Shown here: piece by piece, positions 41,225-50,935 of the stretch
Numbering within the stretch: the stretch's first letter is position 1
Layout of the letters: every line of letters starts with the position of its first letter
Source of the DNA: SB15 sp964639245
Lineage (GTDB): Bacteria > Chloroflexota > Anaerolineae > Aggregatilineales > J027
Assembly: GCA_964639245.1 (NCBI GenBank)
Contig: CAZXCU010000001.1
Span: forward strand, 744,001 to 808,000
Direction of reading: 5' to 3'
DNA: 64,000 nucleotides
Program-made: the position numbers and the translations under genes
Notes under the pieces: generated by a model
The model's database searches: none
Told to the model about the DNA's origin: nothing
Seen by the model: only the letters and a program-made list of their open reading frames with translations

Positions 41225-43798
41225 TTGGTAAAACCTGTAACGCGCATCTCTGTGATGCCGAATCTCCCAGAAGAACTTAATCGGTTACGTGACCTTGCCT
41301 ATAACCTGCGCTGGTCATGGGATCATGCGACAGTGGGGCTGTTCCGCCGTCTCGATAATTCCTTGTGGATGGAAACCAATTATAACCCGGTATGGATGTT
41401 AGGGCGGATTGACCAAGAACGTCTGCAAGAAGTCAAAGAGGATGCGTCCTTCATGGCGAGCCTCGAACGGGTCTGGGCTTCTTTCAACGAATATATGCAC
41501 AACCCGAAAACATGGTATCGCAATACCTATGGTGATTATGATAAGCTGACCATCGCTTATTTCAGCATGGAATTTGGGCTGACTTCGTGCTTCCGTAATT
41601 ATTCTGGTGGGTTGGGGGTGCTGTCCGGCGACCATCTCAAAAGCGCCAGCGATCTCGATTTACCGCTTGTAGGCGTGGGGTTGCTGTATCAAGAAGGCTA
41701 TTTTGAGCAATATCTGAATCCCAGTGGCTACCAGCAAGAACTTTACCCGATTAACGACTATCCCAATTTGCCTGTCCAGCCTGTATTTGATCACAAGGGC
41801 AAACGTCTGGTGATTGAAGTGCCGTTGGCGGACAAAACGCTCAAAGCACTGGTGTGGAAGGTACAGGTGGGGCGGGTAGCGCTGTATTTGCTGGATGCCA
41901 ACCACCCTGAGAACTCCCCTGATTTTCGGGATATTACAGACCGTCTGTACGGGGGGGATAGACGGATACGGATTCAGCAGGAAATTTTGCTTGGGATTGG
42001 CGGGATTCGTTTGCTGAATGCACTGGGGATTCATGCCAAAGTCTATCATATGAACGAAGGCCACAGCGCATTTTTGGCGCTGGAACGCACCCGGTTATTG
42101 ATGGAAGACAACGCCGAACTGACCTTTGACGAAGCCCGTAATATCATCGCCACTTCGATTGTGTATACCATTCATACCCCTGTTCCGGCAGGTCTGGAAC
42201 GGTTTGGTTATGACTTGATTGATGAATATTTCCCGTGGATGTGGAAAGCACTGGGGCTATCCCGTTCGCAGTTCCATGACTTGGGACGCGAAACGATGGG
42301 CAATTATGACCTGTTTTCGCTGCCGGTGATGGCGCTCAAATTTGCGACACGCTCCAATGGGGTAAGCAAACTGCATGGCGAAGTGTCCCGCGAGATGTGG
42401 CGCTGGATGTTCCCGCATGTGCCTGAAGAAGAAGTTCCAGTGGATGCTGTGACCAACGGTATTCATGTGCAAACGTGGCTCAGCCAAGATTTTGCCAACC
42501 TGTATGACCGCTATCTGCCCCCGTCATGGCGCGAAGACCCCGCCGACGAAAGCATCTGGCAAAATGTCAAACGGATTCCTGATGCGGAACTCTGGCGAAC
42601 CCATGAAAATCGGCGCGGGCGGTTGGTGTCCTATGCACGGGAAACGCTGCAAAAGCAACTCAAATTTCGCGGTGCGCCTCCCGGCGAAATCGCGGCGGCT
42701 GAAGAAACCTTGAATCCTGAGGCGTTGACGCTGTGTTTTGCGCGGCGTTTTGCAACCTACAAACGTGCTACGCTCATTTTTAGCGATTTAGCGCGGCTGG
42801 ATAAACTGGTCAACAATCCCAAAAGACCCGTGCAATTTATTTTCGCCGGGAAAGCCCACCCCCACGATTTGCCCGGCAAAGAATTGATCCAACGGATTGT
42901 ACAGGTGGCATCAATGCCGCAATTCCGCCATTCGATTGTTTTCCTTGAAAATTACGATATGAAAGTTGCCAGCTATATGGTGCAGGGGGCGGATGTGTGG
43001 TTGAATACGCCGCGTCGTCCCAAAGAAGCCAGTGGCACAAGCGGGATGAAAGTCATTTACAACGGTGGGTTGAACGCCAGCATTCTGGACGGTTGGTGGG
43101 ATGAAGCCTACGAACCGGGGCTGGGCTGGGCGATTGGCGCAGGAGAAATTTATCCGCCCGAACAGGGGGATTTGCAGGATGAAATTGAAGCCAAAGCGCT
43201 GTATAACCTGCTGGAACATGAAATCATTCCGACCTTTTATGACAGAGGGCGGGACAGCCTGCCGCGTCAGTGGATAGGCATGATGAAAGAAAGCATCGCA
43301 AAAATGGCGGCTTATTTCAGTACCCAGCGCATGGTGAAGGAATACACCGCCGATTATTACATGCCGTCGATTCACCGGTATGCGGAACTGACCGAACCGA
43401 CCATCAAATCTGGTATTGCATACGCGGATTGGCTGCAAAATGTCAAAGCCAAGTGGCCTCAGGTGAAAGTTGTTTCTGTCAAAACCACCGATGACAATAT
43501 GGTGGTCGGGAATGAATTGGGGGTGGAAGCGATTGTCAATCTGGGTGATTTGCGTCCCGATGATGTCAGCGTGCAGTTGTATTCTGGCCCACTCACCTCA
43601 CGCGGCGATATTATTCAAGGTGAAGCCCAGAATATGGCGGTGAGCGCTTCTTCTGATGGGACATACGTCTTTAAAGGCAGTTTGATGTATCGCTCCAGTG
43701 GCGAACGCGGGTTGTCGGTGCGGGTGCTGCCCAAACACGATGACCTTGCCAATCCATTCATGACGGGGTTGATTACGTGGGCGGATTCTAAAGAATAA
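41225..43798 (+). CDS. glgP: Alpha-glucan phosphorylase (GT35, short bacterial/archaeal type)
   Basis: An 857-residue enzyme that releases glucose-1-phosphate from glycogen or maltodextrins. Residues 1-115 are the DUF3417 domain found at the start of this type (LPEELNRLRDLAYNLRWSWD). The catalytic part has the active-site loop YSGGLGVLSGDHLKSASDL and the PLP-binding motif EASGTSGMKVIYNGGLNASILDGWWDEAY (split at GTSGMK, whose Lys holds the cofactor). It starts at TTG 41225, with AAGGAG seven bases upstream. It is monocistronic with its own promoter and terminator. A GH13 branching-type enzyme at 57111 may act in the same pathway. Confidence 0.93.
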   Translation: MVKPVTRISVMPNLPEELNRLRDLAYNLRWSWDHATVGLFRRLDNSLWMETNYNPVWMLGRIDQERLQEVKEDASFMASLERVWASFNEYMHNPKTWYRNTYGDYDKLTIAYFSMEFGLTSCFRNYSGGLGVLSGDHLKSASDLDLPLVGVGLLYQEGYFEQYLNPSGYQQELYPINDYPNLPVQPVFDHKGKRLVIEVPLADKTLKALVWKVQVGRVALYLLDANHPENSPDFRDITDRLYGGDRRIRIQQEILLGIGGIRLLNALGIHAKVYHMNEGHSAFLALERTRLLMEDNAELTFDEARNIIATSIVYTIHTPVPAGLERFGYDLIDEYFPWMWKALGLSRSQFHDLGRETMGNYDLFSLPVMALKFATRSNGVSKLHGEVSREMWRWMFPHVPEEEVPVDAVTNGIHVQTWLSQDFANLYDRYLPPSWREDPADESIWQNVKRIPDAELWRTHENRRGRLVSYARETLQKQLKFRGAPPGEIAAAEETLNPEALTLCFARRFATYKRATLIFSDLARLDKLVNNPKRPVQFIFAGKAHPHDLPGKELIQRIVQVASMPQFRHSIVFLENYDMKVASYMVQGADVWLNTPRRPKEASGTSGMKVIYNGGLNASILDGWWDEAYEPGLGWAIGAGEIYPPEQGDLQDEIEAKALYNLLEHEIIPTFYDRGRDSLPRQWIGMMKESIAKMAAYFSTQRMVKEYTADYYMPSIHRYAELTEPTIKSGIAYADWLQNVKAKWPQVKVVSVKTTDDNMVVGNELGVEAIVNLGDLRPDDVSVQLYSGPLTSRGDIIQGEAQNMAVSASSDGTYVFKGSLMYRSSGERGLSVRVLPKHDDLANPFMTGLITWADSKE

Positions 43799-43817
43799 GT
43801 CCAAGATTCCCCACCCC

Positions 43818-43853
43818 AAGCCCCTCTCCCGTTCTGGGCTGAGGGGCTTTTTT
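43818..43853 (+). terminator. Rho-independent terminator of glgP
   Basis: AAGCCCCTC and GAGGGGCTT pair around a 14-base loop and run into a T tract (43848-43853). Confidence 0.82.
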
Positions 43854-43939
43854 CTTCTTCTCTTTACTGGTCATCTCTTTGAAGATGGCAGAATTTGACG
43901 CTTTTCAACAGGAATGAATTAGGCTTAAACCCTTATTTT

Positions 43940-45430
43940 CTACCCGACCCAATCTTTGGCGCGTTCAACGGCTTTGTGCCAGCCCGCCAGCAAACTTTCG
44001 CGCTGGTCAGCCGACATTTGCGGATCAAAGGCGCGGTCTAACTGCCAGCGATTGGACAAATCCTCCAGCGCGGGATAAAAACCCGTTGCCAGCCCTGCAA
44101 GATAGGCTGCACCCAAGGCGGTGGTTTCCGTTACGGTAGGCCGTTCGACCCGCACCCCCAGAATATCGGCCTGAATTTGCATGAGCAGATTGTTCGCCGC
44201 AGCTCCACCATCCACGCGCAAAGTCGCTAATTTTAAGCCGGAGTCACTGTTCATCGCGTCAATCACATCGGCAGTCTGAAAGGCGATACTTTCCAGCACC
44301 GCACGGGAAATTTGTGCTTTGCCCGACCCGCGAGTCAACCCGACAATCGTACCGCGTGCTTGGGCATCCCAGTAAGGAGCGCCGAGTCCGGTGAAGGCTG
44401 GCACCACATAGACTCCCTCGCTGCCCGGAACTGACCCCGCCAAGGCTTCAATTTCCGATGCCTTTTGGATAATCCCCAATTCATCGCGCAGCCACTGCAC
44501 CGCAGCCCCCGCGATAAAAACGCTGCCTTCCAGTGCATACACAGTCGAATTCTGGTTGCCAAGATTCCATGCAATCGTGGTGAGCAGGCCATTTTTCGAG
44601 GATTGGTGTTTTTCGCCCGTATTGAGCATGATAAAACAGCCTGTGCCATAGGTATTTTTTGCCATGCCGGGAGTCAAGCAAATTTGCCCGAATGTCGCCG
44701 CCTGCTGGTCGCCTGCATCCCCCGCAATCGGAATTGACCCGCCAAACAAGCCTGCCACCGTTTCCCCGTAAATTTCACTTGATGGGCGCACTTCTGGCAG
44801 TAAGGAGGCGGGGATATTGAATTTGGCGAGAATGTCTTCATCCCATTTTTGTTCGTGGATGTTGTAGAGCAGGGTACGGCTGGCATTAGAGACATCGGTC
44901 ACATGGAGTCGGGTCATGTTCCAGATGAGCCATGTATCGACTGTGCCAAACGCCAATTCGCCTGCCTCTGCACGGGCGCGAACGCCTTCCACATTTTCCA
45001 GAATCCAGCGGACTTTTGTACCGGAAAAATAGGGGTCGGTGACGAGGCCGGTTTTTTCACGAATCACCCTGTCAAAGCCTTCATCACGAAGTTGACGGCA
45101 GTAATCGGCGGTGCGGCGACACTGCCAGACAATCGCGTTAAAGACCGGTTCACCCGTGCGCTTGTCCCAGAGAATGGTAGTTTCGCGCTGATTGGTGATG
45201 CCAATCGCCGCAATATCGCTGGCTTTGGCATTGGCTTTTTTGAGGACTTCGTGTGCAACCCCGTATTGGGTGTTCCAGATGTCGAAGGGGTTGTGTTCCA
45301 CCCAGCCCGGTTGGGGATAAATTTGACGAAATTCCTGTTGGGCGGTGAATTGGGGCTGCCCCTGCGCGTTAAACAGGATAGCGCGGGAACTGGTTGTGCC
45401 TTGATCGAGGGCAAGGATAAAACGTGCCAT
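43940..45430 (-). CDS. glpK: Glycerol kinase
   Basis: A 496-residue FGGY-family kinase, the full length for GlpK. It has the N-terminal phosphate-binding loop ALDQGTTSSRAILF, the substrate segment GWVEHNPFDIW, TNQRET, the FGGY signature region GLGAPYWDAQARG, and the C-terminal ATP-site motif LRVDGGAAANNLLMQ. It makes glycerol-3-phosphate from glycerol and ATP. No glpF or glpD lies beside it. Confidence 0.95.
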   Translation of the reverse strand: MARFILALDQGTTSSRAILFNAQGQPQFTAQQEFRQIYPQPGWVEHNPFDIWNTQYGVAHEVLKKANAKASDIAAIGITNQRETTILWDKRTGEPVFNAIVWQCRRTADYCRQLRDEGFDRVIREKTGLVTDPYFSGTKVRWILENVEGVRARAEAGELAFGTVDTWLIWNMTRLHVTDVSNASRTLLYNIHEQKWDEDILAKFNIPASLLPEVRPSSEIYGETVAGLFGGSIPIAGDAGDQQAATFGQICLTPGMAKNTYGTGCFIMLNTGEKHQSSKNGLLTTIAWNLGNQNSTVYALEGSVFIAGAAVQWLRDELGIIQKASEIEALAGSVPGSEGVYVVPAFTGLGAPYWDAQARGTIVGLTRGSGKAQISRAVLESIAFQTADVIDAMNSDSGLKLATLRVDGGAAANNLLMQIQADILGVRVERPTVTETTALGAAYLAGLATGFYPALEDLSNRWQLDRAFDPQMSADQRESLLAGWHKAVERAKDWVG

Positions 45431-45580
45431 TTTTTCATAACCTTTTTTGGCTGATTCTGCCCTTTTGCACAGTATGAGTCAAACATCGGACCATAAGTGC
45501 TTTCGGAGGGTTGGTTACGGGCATCCTACGCCCTTCTGCATTGAAGATTCACCCCCTACCGCGTTTACTTCAGCGTACCG

Positions 45581-45613
45581 AAAATAAAAAAACAGGGTCA
45601 TTGAATGACCCTG
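45581..45613 (-). terminator. Rho-independent terminator of hsp20, minus strand
   Basis: CAGGGTCATT and AATGACCCTG form a near-perfect hairpin (45593-45613). On the minus strand it is followed by TTTTTTTATTTT. Confidence 0.8.
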
Positions 45614-45644
45614 CCAAGTGTATATAAGGGGAAATTAACACGCG

Positions 45645-46028
45645 CTAGTTGTGTACCCCATGTACGGGAATCCGAATCGGGGCTGGTTCGGGGACTTTCG
45701 GCATCTTCAATGAGAGGACACCGTTTTCAAATTTAGCTTCGGCATTGTGGACATTAACCGTTTCAGGAACACGCAGCGAACGTTTATATGACCCGGTGTA
45801 ACGCTCCCGATAGGTATATTTGTTGGTTTCGCGGGTTTCATCAGATTTCACATTGGCGGAAATGGTCAATACATCGTCTTTGACTTCGATATTGACATCT
45901 TCCGATGCCACACCGGGCAAATCCATTCGTACTTCTACATGGTCTTCATAATCCAGCACATCCAGCGCTGCCATGCGCGTGGTGCGGTTCACAATTTCAT
46001 CATGGGGTGTCCAACGTACCATTCTCAT
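45645..46028 (-). CDS. Small heat shock protein, Hsp20/alpha-crystallin family
   Basis: A 127-residue protein. The alpha-crystallin domain spans about 22-120 (DYEDHVEVRMDLPGVASEDVNIEV, split over the first strands; RYTGSYKRSLRVPETV; AKFENGVLSLKMPK), and the C-terminal I-x-I/V motif is IRIPV. It is an ATP-independent holdase that keeps unfolding proteins soluble. No CIRCE element is evident upstream. Divergent from the metal-responsive operon. Confidence 0.92.
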   Translation of the reverse strand: MRMVRWTPHDEIVNRTTRMAALDVLDYEDHVEVRMDLPGVASEDVNIEVKDDVLTISANVKSDETRETNKYTYRERYTGSYKRSLRVPETVNVHNAEAKFENGVLSLKMPKVPEPAPIRIPVHGVHN

Positions 46029-46150
46029 GTTTGACCTCTCCTTGTATCTGTATTTGTTTTTATTATCTTCCGTGTGTATAAGAAAAATATTTTGGAAATA
46101 TCAGAGTCCTATCGAAAATTCGTTAGACTTGTATTGATGAAATAGTTGAA

Positions 46151-46179
46151 TTGACACTCAAATGTTTTTGCCCTACACT
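46151..46179 (+). promoter_or_regulatory. Promoter of the arsR-type/P-type ATPase operon
   Basis: TTGACA (46151-46156), a 17-base spacer and TACACT (46174-46179) make a strong sigma70 promoter. The computed longest frame of the regulator would start inside this -35 box, so the true start must lie downstream. Confidence 0.72.
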
Positions 46180-46186
46180 GAGAAAA

Positions 46187-46210
46187 ATACTTGAGCCAAG
46201 ATTCAACTAT
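46187..46210. promoter_or_regulatory. Operator of the ArsR/SmtB-type repressor
   Basis: ATACTTGA, 8 bases, TCAACTAT form an almost perfect palindrome at the expected transcription start. A further copy of the half-site, ATAGTTGAAT (46142-46151), lies across the left edge of the -35 box, reading inverted to ATTCAACTAT (46201-46210). The position fits repression by the first gene of the operon. Confidence 0.6.
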
Positions 46211-46507
46211 GTGGGAAGACCAAACCCTTACGCAATTGACGACTTCTTTAGTGCCTTTGCTGACCCTTCGCGTTCCAAAATGCTGCTGCTCCTGCGCGAA
46301 AATGAAAAACGGAGTGGCGATTTAGCGGTTGCGCTGGAGATGACTCCTTCGGCGGTGTCACATCAACTGCGCTGGCTGCGGGAAAATCACATTGTTACCG
46401 CCCGCAAAACAGGGCGCGAAGTGTATTACGCACTGGCGGATGTGTGTATTCGAGAAATTATTGACGTGGCGCTGCGCCATATTCAGGAAGGAGACTCGCG
46501 TGCTTGA
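46211..46507 (+). CDS. ArsR/SmtB-family metal-sensing repressor
   Basis: A 98-residue winged-helix repressor from GTG 46211. DNA-binding part: DPSRSKMLLLLRENEKRSGDLAVALEMTPSAVSHQLRWLRENHIV (winged helix, residues about 15-60), then the wing KTGREVYYAL. The last helix reads DVCIREIIDVALRHIQE, which fits the alpha5 metal site D-x-(H/C)-(10)-H-x2-E with Cys in place of the first His, so Zn/Cd/Pb sensing is likely. The start is chosen downstream of the promoter; no strong ribosome site is seen. Its end overlaps the next gene by 8 bases. Confidence 0.85.
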   Translation: MGRPNPYAIDDFFSAFADPSRSKMLLLLRENEKRSGDLAVALEMTPSAVSHQLRWLRENHIVTARKTGREVYYALADVCIREIIDVALRHIQEGDSRA

Positions 46508-48716
46508 ACTTAAAATTACCGGGATGGATTGTGCGGACTGTGCGGCAACGCTCGAAAAAGGCGTAGGGCAAATTGCTGGAGTCGCCTCTTGCCGTGTGAA
46601 TTATCTGACCGGACACATGCTGATTGAGGGTAGCGCGGAACGTGACGCGGTAGAAAAACGGGTGCAAGCGTTGGGGTATGGCGTGGCGGATGAGCAAGAA
46701 TCGACTACCGAAATCACGGTTCGTTCGGAAGGAATGCGCGGATTTTTTGAATTTATGCTCACGCGGCGCGATACCACCTTTGCGCTGGTAGGGCTGGTGG
46801 GATTGGTCATCAGTATGGCGCTTTTGCTGGGAGGCGGGTCAGACACCCTTGCACATGCGATTCAAGGCGTTCTCGTGCTGGTCGTCGGAATACCGATTAT
46901 GCGAATGGGGGTGCAGCAGTTGGTGTTAAGCCACCGCGTGACCATCAATTTGCTCATGACAATTGCGACCCTTGGGGCGGTGTTGATTGGTGAATGGAGC
47001 GAAGCCGCCACCGTGATTACGCTTTTTGCGATTGGCGAAGCCCTAGAAGGTTACTCGGCAGATAGGGCGCGGGGCGCGCTGCACAGCTTATTGTCGCTTG
47101 CCCCCCAAGAAGCACTGGTGATTCGTCCGTGTATGGATTGTCAGGGGCATCTGGGCAAGGATGGTTATACAGGTGGGCCGTGTCCATTTTGCGAACCCCA
47201 TGAACAACCCGTCCCTGTTAGCGAAGTGATGCTCGGCGAAACGGTGGTGATTTTGCCGGCGAGTCGGATTCCTCTGGATGGTCGGGTCATTCAGGGTAAT
47301 TCTAAAGTAGACCAAGCGCATATCACGGGGGAAAGTATGCCTGTAGAAAAAACGCTTGGGGATGAAGTTTACGCAGGCAGTATCAACGGGGCAGCCGCAC
47401 TGCATGTCGAAGCCACGAATCTCGCACAGGACAGCACCTTAGCGCGGATTATTCGTCTTGTCGAAGAAGCCCAACTGCAAAAATCCCCCACAGAACGATT
47501 TGTGGATACCTTTGCCACGTATTATACCCCCGCCGTGATTGTGATAGCGGCGCTGGTTGCGCTGATTCCACCAGTGATTTTTAACGCAAATTTCGATACA
47601 TGGGTGTATCGGGCGCTGGCGCTGCTGGTGGTGGCGTGTCCGTGTTCGCTGGTCATCAGCACGCCTGTAACGGTGGTCAGCGCGATGGTCAGGGCTGCCA
47701 AACAGGGGATTTTAATTAAAGGTGGGACGTATCTGGAAAGTTTGGGGCGTATCCGTGCGATTGCCTTTGATAAAACGGGGACGCTCACCAAGGGCAAACC
47801 GCAGGTGCTTGAAGTCCAATCGACGGGCTGCACAGGAGAAAAATTTTGCGCTCCCTGTGATGATCTGCTGGGTTATGCTAGCGCGGTAGAACGCCAATCC
47901 GAGCATCCTTTGGGGCGGGCGGTGGTGCAGGCTGCCCAGCATCGCGGGGTGTTAGACCGTTTTGCTCCCGCGCAAAATGTCTCCATGCTGGCGGGGCGGG
48001 GTGTGCAGGGACAGGTTGCCGCGCACCCGATTACGATTGGCAGTCATGGGTGGTTTGAGACCGCCTATCCCCATGAGAAATCGCTGTGTGCGGCGGTGGA
48101 ATCCTACGAAAACAACGGCAAAACGGTGATGATGGTAGCGGATTCTGACCGGGTTCTCGGATTTATTACGGTGGCGGATACTCCGCGAGAATCGGCGCAG
48201 AAAGCCCTGTCACAACTTGCCGTGCATAAAATCATGCTGACAGGGGATAATCCTACGGTTGCCAGAGTCATCGCGCAGCAGGTGGGGATTGATGAGGTTA
48301 AGGCGGGGTTGTTACCCGAAGAAAAAGTACAGGCGGTGCGGGAACTGACCGAAAAATATGGAGCGGTAGCGATGGTTGGCGATGGGGTGAATGATGCCCC
48401 CGCACTGGCTGCCGCTACAGTGGGGATTGCGATGGGTGGGGCAGGCACTGCACAGGCAATGGAAACTGCCGATGTTGTGCTGATGCAGGATGATTTAACC
48501 CAACTGCCTGCCGCGATGCAGATTAGCCGTCAAGCGGCGGGGATCATCCGGCAAAATGTTACCCTGAGTCTGTTCATTAAAGCCGCTTTTTTGCTGCTGA
48601 CCTTGCCGGGCTGGACGACGTTGTGGCTGGCGGTGCTGGCAGATGTGGGGATGTCTTTGCTGGTGACGCTGAACGGGATGCGCTTGCTTAAACAAAATCC
48701 TGTGGAAAGCGTTTGA
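46500..48716 (+). CDS. P1B-type heavy-metal (Zn/Cd/Pb) translocating ATPase
   Basis: A 738-residue efflux pump, GTG start with AAGGAG upstream. An N-terminal HMA domain has the metal site GMDCADC. Membrane helices, the ion-pathway motif CPC (VACPCSLVIS), phosphorylation site DKTGTLT, SEHPLGRA and hinge GDGVNDAP are all present, so it should be active. The actuator region (about 210-240) carries an unusual Cys-rich insert with CMDC and CPFC, and the nucleotide domain has CTGEKFCAPC. Both could sense or buffer metal. Translationally coupled to the ArsR-type repressor, which should derepress it when metal is high. Confidence 0.92.
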   Translation: MLELKITGMDCADCAATLEKGVGQIAGVASCRVNYLTGHMLIEGSAERDAVEKRVQALGYGVADEQESTTEITVRSEGMRGFFEFMLTRRDTTFALVGLVGLVISMALLLGGGSDTLAHAIQGVLVLVVGIPIMRMGVQQLVLSHRVTINLLMTIATLGAVLIGEWSEAATVITLFAIGEALEGYSADRARGALHSLLSLAPQEALVIRPCMDCQGHLGKDGYTGGPCPFCEPHEQPVPVSEVMLGETVVILPASRIPLDGRVIQGNSKVDQAHITGESMPVEKTLGDEVYAGSINGAAALHVEATNLAQDSTLARIIRLVEEAQLQKSPTERFVDTFATYYTPAVIVIAALVALIPPVIFNANFDTWVYRALALLVVACPCSLVISTPVTVVSAMVRAAKQGILIKGGTYLESLGRIRAIAFDKTGTLTKGKPQVLEVQSTGCTGEKFCAPCDDLLGYASAVERQSEHPLGRAVVQAAQHRGVLDRFAPAQNVSMLAGRGVQGQVAAHPITIGSHGWFETAYPHEKSLCAAVESYENNGKTVMMVADSDRVLGFITVADTPRESAQKALSQLAVHKIMLTGDNPTVARVIAQQVGIDEVKAGLLPEEKVQAVRELTEKYGAVAMVGDGVNDAPALAAATVGIAMGGAGTAQAMETADVVLMQDDLTQLPAAMQISRQAAGIIRQNVTLSLFIKAAFLLLTLPGWTTLWLAVLADVGMSLLVTLNGMRLLKQNPVESV

Positions 48717-48945
48717 CCGTGATCCGGCGGCGACTGGTGTACAGGATTTGCAGAAAATCTTGTACATCCGGGTTATCCATCAAGCCAAGTTCGCGGATTT
48801 GCATGTGCAGCATCTGGGCAAGGATAAGATTGGCTTGACGTTCTAGGGGGAGGCGGTTGGGGTCTGCCAGTCTATCCGAAAGCTGCCGGCAGGCTTTAAT
48901 CGCTTCTTCCCGATTCAAATTTTTCTTGCCACTAAAATCGTTCAT
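48688..48945 (-). CDS. Small hypothetical protein overlapping the ATPase 3' end
   Basis: An 85-residue helical, charged protein (REEAIKACRQLSDRLADPN, then LILAQMLHMQIRELGLMDN). I do not recognise it. Its last 29 bases overlap the convergent ATPase gene. The coding style and hydrophobic periodicity suggest a real gene, not a shadow, but no homologue comes to mind. Confidence 0.45.
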   Translation of the reverse strand: MNDFSGKKNLNREEAIKACRQLSDRLADPNRLPLERQANLILAQMLHMQIRELGLMDNPDVQDFLQILYTSRRRITVKRFPQDFV

Positions 48946-49160
48946 CCTGAATATCCCCTCGTCGGTTATTCATTAACCTATTTCTAACTATAGGTCTAAC
49001 ATGATGTTGAGTCTAGCGAATTTTATAGATTTTTCATGAAATTAGGACTAAATTCCCATTAAAAAAAACACACCTAAAAAAAGAACTGTTAAAAAATTAT
49101 CGAATTTTTACGGCCTTCGCCCTATTCATAGCCCACACAACTTATTAGACTGTGCGTCCT

Positions 49161-50807
49161 ATGCGTAAACACGTTATTCCTCTACTGGTTGCGTTGGTGT
49201 TGTATGCAGGTTTGGCATTTTATCAGCTTGACCTGCCGGGGCTGCATCATGACGAGGCGCAAGAAGCCGCATTGATGGGAATGCAGCTGAACCATGGTTT
49301 GTCGCCGGTGTTATTCCGCCAAACTGGATTTGAATTGGCGGGGCGGGCATGGCCTGTGATGGTGCAAGATTACATCGGCGCGTTAAATGTGTATCTGGCG
49401 TGGATGGCTTTTGCTATTGGCGGGGTTAGCGTCGAAAGCCTGCGAACCATGACAATTCTGACGGGTATGACGACCCTCCTGATGGCCTATGGGTCAGCCC
49501 GTCAAATTTTTGGGACAAAAACGGCTGCGCTGACAGTGCTGTTGTTGGCGGTGCATCCCACCTATCTTTTCTGGACACGGCAGGGGGTGTACGTTACTTC
49601 CTATACCCAGACGCTGGCATTAGCGGCGTTGTGGCTGTTGGCACGCTGGCATCAGGGTGGCAAATCTTGGAATTTATGGCTGGCGGCTTTTCTGATGGGA
49701 CTGGGGTTATGGGGCAAACTGCTGTTTGTCTGGTTTATGGGCGGGGTGTTGGTTGCATGGGTGATTTTAAATATCCTGCCGCTGCTCATGCAAAAGTTTA
49801 GGCCAGCAGGCGATGTTTTGCCTAAACCCGCGCTCTCCTTGCGTCTTCTTGTTATTGGAATCTTATGTGGCATTCTCGGCTTGTATCCCCTGATTTTTTA
49901 CAATCTGGAAAGCGGCGGAACCCTCAACAATGTGTTTGGCAATTTCGACCAGAGTTATTACGGGGTGGACAATGCCAATGTCCAAGACAATTTTCGGGAA
50001 CGCTTGCGCCAGACTCCGCTGGTTTTTGAAAGCGGGCATATGTGGGAACTGGGCGGACAGTACCCCAATCCGTTGGCGCGTGAATGGTTGTATCTGACAG
50101 GCGGGATGTGTCTGGTGGCGGGTATTTTCCGACGGGAAAAACGCGGGGTTCGCCTGTTTATTTTTTTGCTGGTCATGTTGATGGTAGCCCAGAGTAGTTT
50201 TACCTCCACTGCCCTGTGGTTTACTCATTTCGCGCTGATTTTGCCATTCATGGTCATGTTGAGCGCGGTGGGGGCGCTGGCGCTGGCGGATATTTTGCAG
50301 CGATTTTTTACGCGAAAATTGGCGTATGGCATCATGATAACACTCGTCATGAGTAATTTTACTTTAGATACCCTCAGCACCTATCGCTATCACCGTGTTT
50401 TGCATGAAACAGGCGGTCTCAGCACCCATTCCGATGCTATTTATCGCTTGGTGGATGTTTTGGATTCACTGCCTAGTGGTTCACCCGTCGCAGCGCTGGA
50501 TTGGGGAATCAGCCCTGTCACCGAAACCCTGACGGATGGGCGGATCGTGCCAAATGAGGTGTTTGGTTATGCCTCGATGACCGCAACAGACGATGGATTT
50601 GCGGCACGACTTGCCCCCTTTTTGGCGTTAGACGAGTCGCTGTATATTTTGCATGTTCCGCAGAATACCGTTTTTCAACGGCGCGAGGCCTTTTTTGCCG
50701 CCGCACAGCAGGCCAATCGGAATGTGGTGCTGCTAAAGATAATTTATACACGGACAGGCGACCCCTATGCTGAAATCTGGGGCAGTCCCGAAGCGCTTGG
50801 CGATTAA
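49161..50807 (+). CDS. GT39/ArnT-like membrane glycosyltransferase
   Basis: A 548-residue polytopic protein with about ten to twelve membrane helices. Near the N-terminus LPGLHHDEAQEAALM resembles the first outer loop of the PMT/ArnT family, whose acidic residues are catalytic. These enzymes move a sugar from a polyprenyl-phosphate donor to proteins or lipids outside the membrane. A C-terminal soluble part of about 130 residues follows the last helix. Stand-alone gene preceded by an A+T-rich 200-base region. Confidence 0.72.
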   Translation: MRKHVIPLLVALVLYAGLAFYQLDLPGLHHDEAQEAALMGMQLNHGLSPVLFRQTGFELAGRAWPVMVQDYIGALNVYLAWMAFAIGGVSVESLRTMTILTGMTTLLMAYGSARQIFGTKTAALTVLLLAVHPTYLFWTRQGVYVTSYTQTLALAALWLLARWHQGGKSWNLWLAAFLMGLGLWGKLLFVWFMGGVLVAWVILNILPLLMQKFRPAGDVLPKPALSLRLLVIGILCGILGLYPLIFYNLESGGTLNNVFGNFDQSYYGVDNANVQDNFRERLRQTPLVFESGHMWELGGQYPNPLAREWLYLTGGMCLVAGIFRREKRGVRLFIFLLVMLMVAQSSFTSTALWFTHFALILPFMVMLSAVGALALADILQRFFTRKLAYGIMITLVMSNFTLDTLSTYRYHRVLHETGGLSTHSDAIYRLVDVLDSLPSGSPVAALDWGISPVTETLTDGRIVPNEVFGYASMTATDDGFAARLAPFLALDESLYILHVPQNTVFQRREAFFAAAQQANRNVVLLKIIYTRTGDPYAEIWGSPEALGD

Positions 50808-50935
50808 TGTTTCTGCTCCCTACCCAGCTTTTTTCTGAAAACGATTTCAAATCGCTTGACTCGCTAGAAACTTTGTTCTAATATATAGAACGAGTGTTCT
50901 TAAACCCTTCGATATAGAAAAGGCTACCGAGTGCT

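Noticed and set aside
46151..46210. N-terminal extension of the ArsR-type regulator from TTG 46151
   Set aside because: That codon is part of the TTGACA -35 box, and the palindromic operator would be inside the coding region.
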